Shown here: positions 26,450 to 33,606 of the stretch, in pieces
How positions within the stretch are numbered: the stretch's first letter is position 1
Layout of the letters: each line of letters starts with the position of its first letter
NCBI RefSeq assembly: GCF_000745775.1
Contig: NZ_JQJY01000003.1
Coordinates: 620,001-684,000, forward strand
Length of the DNA stretch: 64,000 nt
Direction of reading: 5' to 3'
Source of the DNA: Flavobacterium sp. ASV13
GTDB taxonomy: Bacteria > Bacteroidota > Bacteroidia > Flavobacteriales > Flavobacteriaceae
Translations under genes and position numbers: made by a program
Notes under the pieces: generated by a model
Database searches by the model: none
Seen by the model: the letters and a program-made list of their open reading frames with translations, nothing else
Told to the model about the DNA's origin: nothing

Positions 26450-27793
26450 TTAGAAATCCCTATCTACATCAAAAGCTTCTAAATATTCTGCTACTCTTTT
26501 CACAAAACTTCCTCCTAATGCACCATCAACAACTCTATGATCATAAGAGTGCGACAAGAACATTTTTTGACGAATTCCGATAAAATCACCTTCTGGAGTT
26601 TCAATAACAGCAGGAACTTTACGAATTGCTCCAAGTGCTAAAATTCCAACTTGCGGTTGATTGATAATTGGCGTTCCAAAAACACTTCCAAAAGTTCCCA
26701 CATTTGTAACAGTATAAGTTCCGCCTTGTGTATCGTCTGGTTTAAGTTTTCCGGCTTTTGCACGGTTTCCTAAATCATTAACCGCTTTTGCCATTCCAAC
26801 AAGATTTAACTGATCTGCATTTTTAATTACAGGAACAATTAAATTTCCGTTTGGTAAAGCTGCCGCCATTCCTAAGTTTATATTTTTCTTTTTAATGATG
26901 TAATCACCATCAACAGAAATGTTCATTCCAGGGAAATCTTTAAGCGCTTTTGCAACCGCTTCCATCATAATTGGCGTAAAAGTCAATTTCTCGCCTTCTC
27001 TTTTTTCGAAAGCTGTTTTAACTTTATCTCTCCATTTTACAATGTTTGTTACGTCAACCTCAATAAATGATTGTACGTGAGCTGAAGTCTGAACCGAAGC
27101 CACCATGTAACCTGAAATCAGTTTACGCATTCTGTCCATTTCAATAATTTCGTCACCTCCATTTACTGAAACCGGAACTGCCTGCTGACTTTTTTGAACC
27201 ACTGGTTCTGGTGCTTGAACTGCTTTTGGAGTTTCAGCAACCACTTTTGGTGTTTCTTCAACCGCTTTTGGTGTCTGAACAACTCCTGATTTGCGGTCTT
27301 CAACATATTTTAAAATATCTTCTTTAGTAACTCGTCCATCTTTCCCTGAACCCTGAATACCATTAAGTTCAGCAACAGAAACCCCTTCTTCTTTAGCAAT
27401 ATTTTTTACTAATGGAGAAAAGAATTTATCCGATGAAGCAAAATCCTGAGGAGCGCTTACAGTTTCTTTTACCGCTTCAATTGTTTTTTCAATTTCTGCC
27501 GCCGCTACCGGAACTGCTGCTGCTTCAACTTTTGTTTCAGCCGGAGCATCACCTTCTGTTTCAATAATTGCAATAGTTTGCCCTACCTGAACTAGATCAT
27601 CTTTACCAAATAACTGTTCAACTAAAACTCCTGATACCTCGCTTGGCACTTCACTGTCAACTTTATCAGTCGCAATTTCCAGTACAGCTTCATCAGCTTC
27701 AATTCTGTCTCCAACTTCTTTCAACCAGTTTGTAATAGTTGCTTCAGCGACACTTTCTCCCATTTTAGGAAGTTTTAATTCAAATCTTGCCAT
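26450..27793 (-). CDS. Dihydrolipoamide acyltransferase (E2) of a 2-oxoacid dehydrogenase complex
   Basis: 447 residues. An N-terminal lipoyl domain has the lipoylation motif EIATDKVDSEV (Lys44). An Ala/Pro/Val-rich linker follows, then a peripheral-subunit-binding domain (FFSPLVKNIAKEEGVSVAELNGIQGSGKDGRVTKEDILKY), a second linker with repeated TPK(A/V)V motifs, and the catalytic domain ending HSYDHRVVDG with His419 and Asp423. It transfers acyl groups from lipoate to CoA. The single lipoyl domain and sequence feel closer to the branched-chain or 2-oxoglutarate type than to pyruvate E2, but the substrate is not certain. E1 and E3 are not adjacent. Confidence 0.92.
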   Translation of the reverse strand: MARFELKLPKMGESVAEATITNWLKEVGDRIEADEAVLEIATDKVDSEVPSEVSGVLVEQLFGKDDLVQVGQTIAIIETEGDAPAETKVEAAAVPVAAAEIEKTIEAVKETVSAPQDFASSDKFFSPLVKNIAKEEGVSVAELNGIQGSGKDGRVTKEDILKYVEDRKSGVVQTPKAVEETPKVVAETPKAVQAPEPVVQKSQQAVPVSVNGGDEIIEMDRMRKLISGYMVASVQTSAHVQSFIEVDVTNIVKWRDKVKTAFEKREGEKLTFTPIMMEAVAKALKDFPGMNISVDGDYIIKKKNINLGMAAALPNGNLIVPVIKNADQLNLVGMAKAVNDLGNRAKAGKLKPDDTQGGTYTVTNVGTFGSVFGTPIINQPQVGILALGAIRKVPAVIETPEGDFIGIRQKMFLSHSYDHRVVDGALGGSFVKRVAEYLEAFDVDRDF

Positions 27794-27877
27794 ATTGTTA
27801 ACCTCAAGGGTGATTTTGATTTTCAGATTGCGAAATTACCGAATTTTTTAAATATAAATTACATTTAATATAATTTT

Positions 27878-29041
27878 TTACTCAATTTTTACAATTTGCC
27901 CTCTGTCATTTCGAGAATTGCTTCCAATAATAAAATTTGTTTTTTTGGGGAAAATCTTAAAAGTAACGTTCTTATCTTTAAGAGTTTCTATGATTTTGAT
28001 ACATTTTTTGAATGAAACGTACTGATTATCTAAAATAATCTCAACCTTTTTACCCTTAAAAACGTGGCACGAATTTACCATTTTTTCTTTTTTGAAATCT
28101 AAAAACTCTACTTTATTTTTCAGAATTGCAGGCAATTTTTCAGACAAAATATTATTTGAAGAATAAAAAATATACTTTTCTGGCAAAAGTTTTCGTTTTG
28201 GTTTTCCTTGAAACATTTTAGCAAAAGCATAAAACCAAATTCCGATTTGAATAAAAGCACTAAAAAACAACGACTTCTTGAAATGCTTTGTATAAAAGAA
28301 ATTCATTGCTTCCTGAAAACGTTTCATATATTTTTCATCTTTTATAGTACTTTCACCTTTATAATGCAAAATTGTTGTTTCATGAAAATAGTAATTTGAC
28401 TTTTGTTTGAGCAACGCACGATACGACAAATCGATATCATCAGCATACATAAAACAATTTTCGTCAAAACCTTTTAAATCCAGATAAAGTTCTCGTTTCA
28501 TAAACATAAATGCACCAACAAGAATTTCAACTTTTCCGCTCTCATTTTCGTCAATATGCTGTGCATAATATTGATTGAAAATTTTCCATTTTGGAAAGAT
28601 TTTATAGAAGCCTAAAACTTTCGTAAAAGCAACCCAAGGCGTTGGAATACCGCGTTTGCTTTCGGGCAGAAAATTTCCCGTTCCGTCGATTAGTTTGCAC
28701 CCAATTATTCCTAAATCTTTTTTTTCTTCGGCGAAAGCCAAAATTTTAATAAAAGTATCTTCAGCCACAACGGTATCGGGATTCAAAATACATATATATT
28801 CTCCTTTTGCTGCGACAACTCCAATATTATTTCCTTTTGGAAAACCGAAATTTTCTTTGTTTTGAATGAGTTTCACAGAAGGAAATTGCTCCATCATCAT
28901 CAAACAGGAATCATCTTTCGAATTATTATCAATAACAATAATTTCAGCATCAAGCGTTGCAATTGCTTCCTGAACACTTAAAACGCATTGTTCCAGAAAG
29001 TATCTTACATTATAATTAAGAATTATTATTGATAATTGCAT
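27878..29041 (-). CDS. Glycosyltransferase family 2 protein
   Basis: 387 residues. SIIILNYNVRYFLEQCVLSV, IIVIDNNSKDDS, NFGFPKGNNIGV and ICILNPDTVV with the D-x-D-like acidic site show a GT-A fold of the rhamnosyltransferase-like (WcaE/RfbN) type. CFMYADDIDLSYRALLK is the acceptor-side motif. A hydrophobic segment near residues 260-275 (FFSAFIQIGIWFYAF) could anchor it to the membrane. It is outside the capsule locus at 33-50 kb. Confidence 0.88.
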   Translation of the reverse strand: MQLSIIILNYNVRYFLEQCVLSVQEAIATLDAEIIVIDNNSKDDSCLMMMEQFPSVKLIQNKENFGFPKGNNIGVVAAKGEYICILNPDTVVAEDTFIKILAFAEEKKDLGIIGCKLIDGTGNFLPESKRGIPTPWVAFTKVLGFYKIFPKWKIFNQYYAQHIDENESGKVEILVGAFMFMKRELYLDLKGFDENCFMYADDIDLSYRALLKQKSNYYFHETTILHYKGESTIKDEKYMKRFQEAMNFFYTKHFKKSLFFSAFIQIGIWFYAFAKMFQGKPKRKLLPEKYIFYSSNNILSEKLPAILKNKVEFLDFKKEKMVNSCHVFKGKKVEIILDNQYVSFKKCIKIIETLKDKNVTFKIFPKKTNFIIGSNSRNDRGQIVKIE

Positions 29042-29072
29042 GAAAATTTTGGGCTGATGATTTTTGGGGAAG

Positions 29073-30257
29073 TTAAAAATTTTCTGTTAATCCCAATCGC
29101 AAAGACCAATCGTTTTTACTTATTCCGTAATCCAAAGCTAAATTACTGTTATTTTTCTTATTCCACTTAATTCGGACTCCGGTCCCAACCGCTGGGTGCC
29201 ATTTGTCAAATTGATAAGTATCCAATTTTGAAACGGATGAAATATTGGCAAAAAATACAGCGCCAAAAAAACCATTTCTAGTTATATCAGTTCGATATTC
29301 AGTTTCAAAATAAATCAATGCGTTGCTTCGGTATCTGTTTTTTGTAAAACCGCGTCCCGTTTTTCCATCACGATCCCAACCAATACTTGGTAAATCAAGA
29401 TAATGAGGTTTTCCACCAAAAGTTGACCAATAAAATGCTCGCGACGCCCAAACACGATGTTTAGTTTTACTGAACGAATGGTATTTTCTTGCATCAAAAT
29501 ACAATGACTGCCATTTGTCACCATTTACGCCACTTGTATTTATTCTCAAATCAGCTTCTATATACATTCCCCCTTCGGGATTAACGATGTTTTTTCGGGA
29601 ATCATACAAACCTTGAATCGCAAATCCAAAAGAAGTTTCATCTGAAAAATCGCCATTCATATATTTTACATAGTCTGTTTCTTCATCTATATAAGATTCC
29701 TCAGAAATATTAGTGTAATTATCATAAAGAAACCCCATTCCTAACCGATAATTACCAACAACTTTTCGCGTAATAAATTGATAGAAACGCCATTGCTTAT
29801 AATCTAAAGTTGACATTTCTTCTTTTGAATTATTATCCCCCAAGCCGTAAGTAAGCTGCGGATAAATTAGGTAACGATAATCGCCAATGAAATTCCACTT
29901 ATTGTCTTTTGTGTAAATATAAGATTGAATTGGAAATACATATTGATTACTGAAACTAAAATAAGGCGAAAACGAAACCTGTGACATATTTGTTGTTTCG
30001 TGATCCTCACCCAAATAAAAAGTAGTCAAAAAAGAGATTACGAGTCCGTTCGAATTATTTGCACCAATTGGAACTGGCAATAGAGAAAAAGCCAATTTTC
30101 TATCTCTGCGTTCGTTGATTGTATCGTTTTTTTTAAAGATTTTTTGAATGACGTCTAAAATATCTTGACTTTGCACAGAAATACTATCATTTTGCGAATA
30201 ACAAAATGGCGAAATGAAAATTAAAAACAAGATAAATTTTATTTTTAAACTATTCAT
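29073..30257 (-). CDS. Omp85/BamA-like outer-membrane beta-barrel without POTRA repeats
   Basis: 394 residues with signal peptide (MNSLKIKFILFLIFISPFCYSQ). The remainder is amphipathic strands ending in phenylalanine (LRLGLTENF), the outer-membrane barrel signature. SIGWDRDGKTGRGFTKNRYRSNALIYFETEYR carries the RGF-type motif of the Omp85 superfamily (lid-lock loop L6), and NPEGGMYIEADLRINTS is typical of the D15/surface-antigen barrel. No POTRA domains precede the barrel, so it is not BamA itself. Its role could be lipid or protein passage. Confidence 0.82.
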   Translation of the reverse strand: MNSLKIKFILFLIFISPFCYSQNDSISVQSQDILDVIQKIFKKNDTINERRDRKLAFSLLPVPIGANNSNGLVISFLTTFYLGEDHETTNMSQVSFSPYFSFSNQYVFPIQSYIYTKDNKWNFIGDYRYLIYPQLTYGLGDNNSKEEMSTLDYKQWRFYQFITRKVVGNYRLGMGFLYDNYTNISEESYIDEETDYVKYMNGDFSDETSFGFAIQGLYDSRKNIVNPEGGMYIEADLRINTSGVNGDKWQSLYFDARKYHSFSKTKHRVWASRAFYWSTFGGKPHYLDLPSIGWDRDGKTGRGFTKNRYRSNALIYFETEYRTDITRNGFFGAVFFANISSVSKLDTYQFDKWHPAVGTGVRIKWNKKNNSNLALDYGISKNDWSLRLGLTENF

Positions 30258-30284
30258 TTAAAACATTTTAAGAATGGATTCTTA

Positions 30285-30292
30285 CAAATTTA
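30285..30292 (-). promoter_or_regulatory. -7 promoter box for the Omp85-like gene
   Basis: The minus strand reads TAAATTTG, matching TAnnTTTG; 28 bp before the ATG at 30257. Confidence 0.4.
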
Positions 30293-30361
30293 AAACTTTA
30301 TTAAGACAATAACATCTTTTCAAAAAGAATTACAGAAAGAAAATTAAGTCCGAAGAAAAAG

Positions 30362-30369
30362 TATCTTTG
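30362..30369 (+). promoter_or_regulatory. -7 promoter box for 30405-31375
   Basis: TATCTTTG matches TAnnTTTG; 35 bp before the ATG at 30405. It probably serves both small secreted genes. Confidence 0.5.
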
Positions 30370-30404
30370 AAAGAACGAATATTGATTTCAAAACAAATTT
30401 AATT

Positions 30405-30974
30405 ATGCTTCGATTGTTTTATCTGCATATCATATTTATCTTTTTTATCTCTAGTTTTGGCAGTAAATCCACTATAGAATCAATAAATCTTGTAAAATCA
30501 AATACTTGGTTTATTGCTGGTCCAGCCAAAGAAAATCAGGAAACGATAAACGCTATTCGCCAAAAAGAAGGGATTATAAGAGTTACTGCCAAAGAATTTC
30601 CGAGAGGAGAAATTGAATTAAATGTTACTATTATTCCATCAGAAACAAATGATGCGATTCCGAAAAATTTTGCCAATGACTCTGGTTTTGTGACTGTTAT
30701 TTACAAATCGACTCAGTTGATAAAATTACAGGCACGAGAAGGAAATCCGGAAGGAACAGGTTGTTTACATGGAGGTTCACATCCTATGGCAGATTTACCA
30801 GCATCTCCTAACAAGTTTACTACTTTAAAAATTCCCTGGAAAAACTTCAAGCAAGATGGATTAGTTGATGGACGACTTTTGAATATTCATAATCTGTGTA
30901 AATTCAATTTTGTGAATTACAAACCAATTTCGGGCGCGTTATTAGAAATAAAATCTGTTATAATTCAAAATTAA
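30405..30974 (+). CDS. Secreted protein of unknown function
   Basis: 189 residues with an N-terminal hydrophobic segment (FYLHIIFIFFISSFG) acting as a signal peptide. The rest looks all-beta: SNTWFIAGPAKEN, FVTVIYKSTQLIKLQARE, TTLKIPWKNFKQDG and GALLEIKSVIIQN. The final strand order resembles jelly-roll carbohydrate-binding modules (CBM11/CIA30-like), but the match is too weak to name a family. It contains two cysteines (GCLHGG, HNLCKF) that could pair. It is followed after 5 bp by another small secreted protein, so the two are one operon. Confidence 0.7.
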   Translation: MLRLFYLHIIFIFFISSFGSKSTIESINLVKSNTWFIAGPAKENQETINAIRQKEGIIRVTAKEFPRGEIELNVTIIPSETNDAIPKNFANDSGFVTVIYKSTQLIKLQAREGNPEGTGCLHGGSHPMADLPASPNKFTTLKIPWKNFKQDGLVDGRLLNIHNLCKFNFVNYKPISGALLEIKSVIIQN

Positions 30975-30979
30975 AAAAC

Positions 30980-31375
30980 ATGAAAACAAGACTTTTTCTT
31001 TTACTTTTTATTTCATTTTTAAATTTCGGCTACAGCCAAAAAAAAGCTACAGCTCCAAAAATAGACATTAATGGTATTTGGGAAGATATTAATTCTGGCG
31101 TTCAAAATGCTGTTGCGATTATCTCAGACCAAAACGGAAAAATTATTTTTTCGCATTATTTAGAATGGAAAGGTCAAAAATTTGTAGAAAGCGGTACAGG
31201 AAAAAGAACAGGAAACACAATTACGTATACAGTAAATGTGACTTTACCAATTGAAGGTTGGGCAACTGCCGGAACTCATACTTTGGTTTTATCTGAAGAT
31301 GGACACACACTTGAAGGAACTTTTAAAGACAACAAAGATCGAAGTGGTCCAATCGCATTTAGGCGAGTTAGATGA
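30980..31375 (+). CDS. Small secreted beta-rich protein
   Basis: 131 residues, signal peptide MKTRLFLLLFISFLNFGYS. The mature part, IDINGIWEDINSGVQNAVAIISDQNGKIIFSHYLEWKG, GNTITYTVNVTL and HTLEGTFKDNKDRSGPIAFRRV, is a set of beta strands with a W near the start, like small lipocalin-like or DUF2147-type periplasmic proteins. Cysteine-free. Function unknown; same operon as the preceding gene (5-bp gap). A long heptamer hairpin begins 4 bp after the stop and probably ends transcription. Confidence 0.72.
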   Translation: MKTRLFLLLFISFLNFGYSQKKATAPKIDINGIWEDINSGVQNAVAIISDQNGKIIFSHYLEWKGQKFVESGTGKRTGNTITYTVNVTLPIEGWATAGTHTLVLSEDGHTLEGTFKDNKDRSGPIAFRRVR

Positions 31376-31379
31376 TTTT

Positions 31380-31445
31380 GTTTCAAGTTTCAGGTTTCAG
31401 GTTTCAGGTTTTGCTTGTGAAACTTGAAACCTGAAACCTGAAACT
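31380..31445. repeat. GTTTCAG/GTTTCAA heptamer hairpin
   Basis: Left arm: tandem heptamers GTTTCAA, then GTTTCAG three times. Right arm (31420-31444): the complementary GAAACCT/GAAACTT words. About 25 bp pair with a single G-U or mismatch across an 8-base loop. It lies between convergent genes and could end transcription from both sides. The same heptamer occurs inside the gene at 3231-3260. Confidence 0.85.
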
Positions 31446-31452
31446 ATTTTTT

Positions 31453-32643
31453 CTATAAATGCAATTGAATTTTATATCTGTTACAAATTTTCATTACAAA
31501 AAGCATAATCGTTGAAAATAGCAGCGACCAGATAATTCCCGGAACTCCTACCCTAAAATATCCCGGAATAATATGAAAATTAAGTGCTTTACAAAAGTAA
31601 TAAATAACGCCAGGCAAAATATAAATCAGCAACGGATTTGCTGCGGCTGGCATAAAAAATTCGCTCCATTTTGTTTGTTTTTTAATTTCCATAATCCAAT
31701 ACAGAAGATAAAACAATACTGTACAAATTGCTGCAGAAAACATGGTCCAGGAAGGTGTTCCTTTAATTTTTGAAATTCCAAAATAAGGACGAAGCAAATA
31801 TCCTGTTATTAAAAACAAGAGCGTAAGGCCAATTACTGGCCAATTAATTTTTACTTCGGTTTTGCGGTCAAAAAATAATAGCGAAATTATAACTCCGCTA
31901 GTTACTAAAGTAGCATGAGTAAGATGCCCGGCAATAAAACTAAACCAAGACAACTGATGTAAAGCCGTATCTTCAGTAAGATTGATTGAATTACAAACAA
32001 CACATAAAACTAAAAATGCGGTCATTGCCCATAATCGTCCACAAACCAACCAATAATAAACAACGGTAAACAAATAAGCCCATCCTATAAGCCCCAGAAT
32101 TCCCCACCATTTTGGAGTCATTCCTCTTTCGCCATTGTCCTGAATATACAGAAAATACAGAATTGCCAAAACAAGCATACCGCCATATTGAAGTGTGTAT
32201 TTTAACCAAATCGGGAAATCTTTTGTGTATTTATTCCAAATTGGAATTGGCATCGCATATGCTAAAAGCGCCCAAATAACTGGAGTAATTAACATTTTTG
32301 AGGCGTCATAACCATATTCTGCATTAACCATAAAAACACCAATAATAATTAAAGCCAAAGCTCTTTTGAGCGTATGAATCCATATTGTCTTAGGACTATC
32401 TCCTTTTATTAATCTTGCGTTAAATGCAAATGGAATCGACATTCCTACAATAAACAAAAAAGCAGGAAAAACCACATCAACAAATGTCATTGCATCAGCA
32501 TCGGCCGGCATGTGTCTCATCCATTGCGGCACGTTCTTTATACTTGCAAGTTCATTTACAAAAATCATTACAAAAATGGTAATTCCGCGCAAAGCATCTA
32601 TAGAAAAAACCCTTTTACTAGATAAATTTTCTTTTATTTTCAT
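31453..32643 (-). CDS. HGSNAT/NagX-like membrane acyltransferase (second copy)
   Basis: 396 residues with about 10-11 membrane segments. RVFSIDALRGITIFVMIFVNELASI and MTFVDVVFPAFLFIVGMSIPFAFNARL match the same DUF5009/COG4299 signature as 16790-18061, but the region between is longer and the C-terminal half (FFMPAAANPLLIYILPGVIYYFCKALN) differs. Probably a paralogue with a different acceptor. Inner membrane. A promoter box is 25 bp upstream. Confidence 0.84.
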   Translation of the reverse strand: MKIKENLSSKRVFSIDALRGITIFVMIFVNELASIKNVPQWMRHMPADADAMTFVDVVFPAFLFIVGMSIPFAFNARLIKGDSPKTIWIHTLKRALALIIIGVFMVNAEYGYDASKMLITPVIWALLAYAMPIPIWNKYTKDFPIWLKYTLQYGGMLVLAILYFLYIQDNGERGMTPKWWGILGLIGWAYLFTVVYYWLVCGRLWAMTAFLVLCVVCNSINLTEDTALHQLSWFSFIAGHLTHATLVTSGVIISLLFFDRKTEVKINWPVIGLTLLFLITGYLLRPYFGISKIKGTPSWTMFSAAICTVLFYLLYWIMEIKKQTKWSEFFMPAAANPLLIYILPGVIYYFCKALNFHIIPGYFRVGVPGIIWSLLFSTIMLFVMKICNRYKIQLHL

Positions 32644-32667
32644 AAATCATTAAATTATTATTAGAAA

Positions 32668-32675
32668 CAAATATA
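32668..32675 (-). promoter_or_regulatory. -7 promoter box for the second NagX-like gene
   Basis: The minus strand reads TATATTTG, matching TAnnTTTG; 25 bp before the ATG at 32643. Confidence 0.45.
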
Positions 32676-32771
32676 AAATAATACTTGACATAGAAAAATT
32701 AGAGGACCATTATAAACGTATCTGTAATAAAAAGTTTACTCTTTTTGATATAAAATACAAGGTACTTTACT

Positions 32772-32779
32772 TACTTTTG
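32772..32779 (+). promoter_or_regulatory. -7 promoter box almost touching the phosphatase start codon
   Basis: TACTTTTG followed by GCAGC and the ATG at 32784. Only four bases separate box and start codon, so the transcript would begin at or within a few bases of the ATG. A TTTG lies 24 bp upstream (32744-32747), longer than the usual 19-21. Confidence 0.45.
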
Positions 32780-32783
32780 CAGC

Positions 32784-33527
32784 ATGTTATCATTCTTAAA
32801 GTCAAAACCGTATTTAAAGGACCTATTAGCTGGAAATTATGTTGATATTCATTCGCATTTATTACCAGGAATCGATGATGGTGCCAAAACCATAGCAGAT
32901 ACAAGCAAACTTGCCAAGTCCTTTCAAGAAATGGGTGTCGTTCAATTTATTACGACACCGCATATTAGTCATTATATTTGGAATAACTCACCTGAAACTA
33001 TTATTACAAAACATCAGGAAACCCAAATTTTGTTAGAAGCTGAAAATATTAAAATCCCTTTTCAGGCTGCTGCAGAATACTTCATGGATGATTGGTTTGA
33101 AACCCATTTTCAAAATGAAAAATTGTTGACACTAAAAGATAATTATGTATTGGTTGAAATGTCATATATGAATGCACCAGTTCAATTGTACAAGATTCTT
33201 TTTGATCTTCAGGTTGCAGGATATATTCCGGTTTTAGCACACCCAGAGCGCTATTTATTTTATCATAAAAATTTTAATGAATATGATAAATTAAAAAAAG
33301 CGGGCTGTTTGTTTCAGCTTAACTTGCTTGCAACAGTAGGTTATTATGGTGGTGAAATCGCTAAAATTGCGGATGAACTTCTTAAAAAAGGAATGTATGA
33401 TTTTGTTGGAACGGATGTACACCACAATAATCACATTGCATCATTCAATCAGAAAGTAAAGATTGACAACAATAATATTAAAACCTTAAAAGAAATTATT
33501 GCAAATAATCAATTCTTTAAATTTTAA
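32784..33527 (+). CDS. CpsB/CapC-family tyrosine-protein phosphatase (PHP-type)
   Basis: 247 residues. DIHSHLLPGIDDGAKT is the first metal-binding motif of the PHP-fold CpsB/YwqE phosphatases. ITTPHIS, AAAEYFMDDWF, PVLAHPERYLFY and FVGTDVHH give the remaining histidine and aspartate ligands in order. These enzymes dephosphorylate the tyrosine-rich tail of Wzc-type kinases. The gene converges on the wzc-like gene at 33607, with a shared terminator between, so kinase and phosphatase are encoded tail to tail. Cytosolic. Confidence 0.93.
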   Translation: MLSFLKSKPYLKDLLAGNYVDIHSHLLPGIDDGAKTIADTSKLAKSFQEMGVVQFITTPHISHYIWNNSPETIITKHQETQILLEAENIKIPFQAAAEYFMDDWFETHFQNEKLLTLKDNYVLVEMSYMNAPVQLYKILFDLQVAGYIPVLAHPERYLFYHKNFNEYDKLKKAGCLFQLNLLATVGYYGGEIAKIADELLKKGMYDFVGTDVHHNNHIASFNQKVKIDNNNIKTLKEIIANNQFFKF

Positions 33528-33557
33528 TTTCATCTTCTCTTTTGAAAATATTACATA

Positions 33558-33591
33558 AAAAAACGGCTCAATTACTTGAGCCGTTTTTTTT
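33558..33591. terminator. Bidirectional terminator between phosphatase and wzc
   Basis: AAACGGCTCA (33561-33570) and TGAGCCGTTT (33577-33586) pair perfectly, with A-runs before and T-runs after. Confidence 0.88.
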
Positions 33592-33606
33592 ATGAAATCC
33601 CTTTTA

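Noticed and set aside
30405..30974. CIA30/CBM11 carbohydrate-binding protein
   Set aside because: Only a general strand pattern is shared; not enough to name the family.
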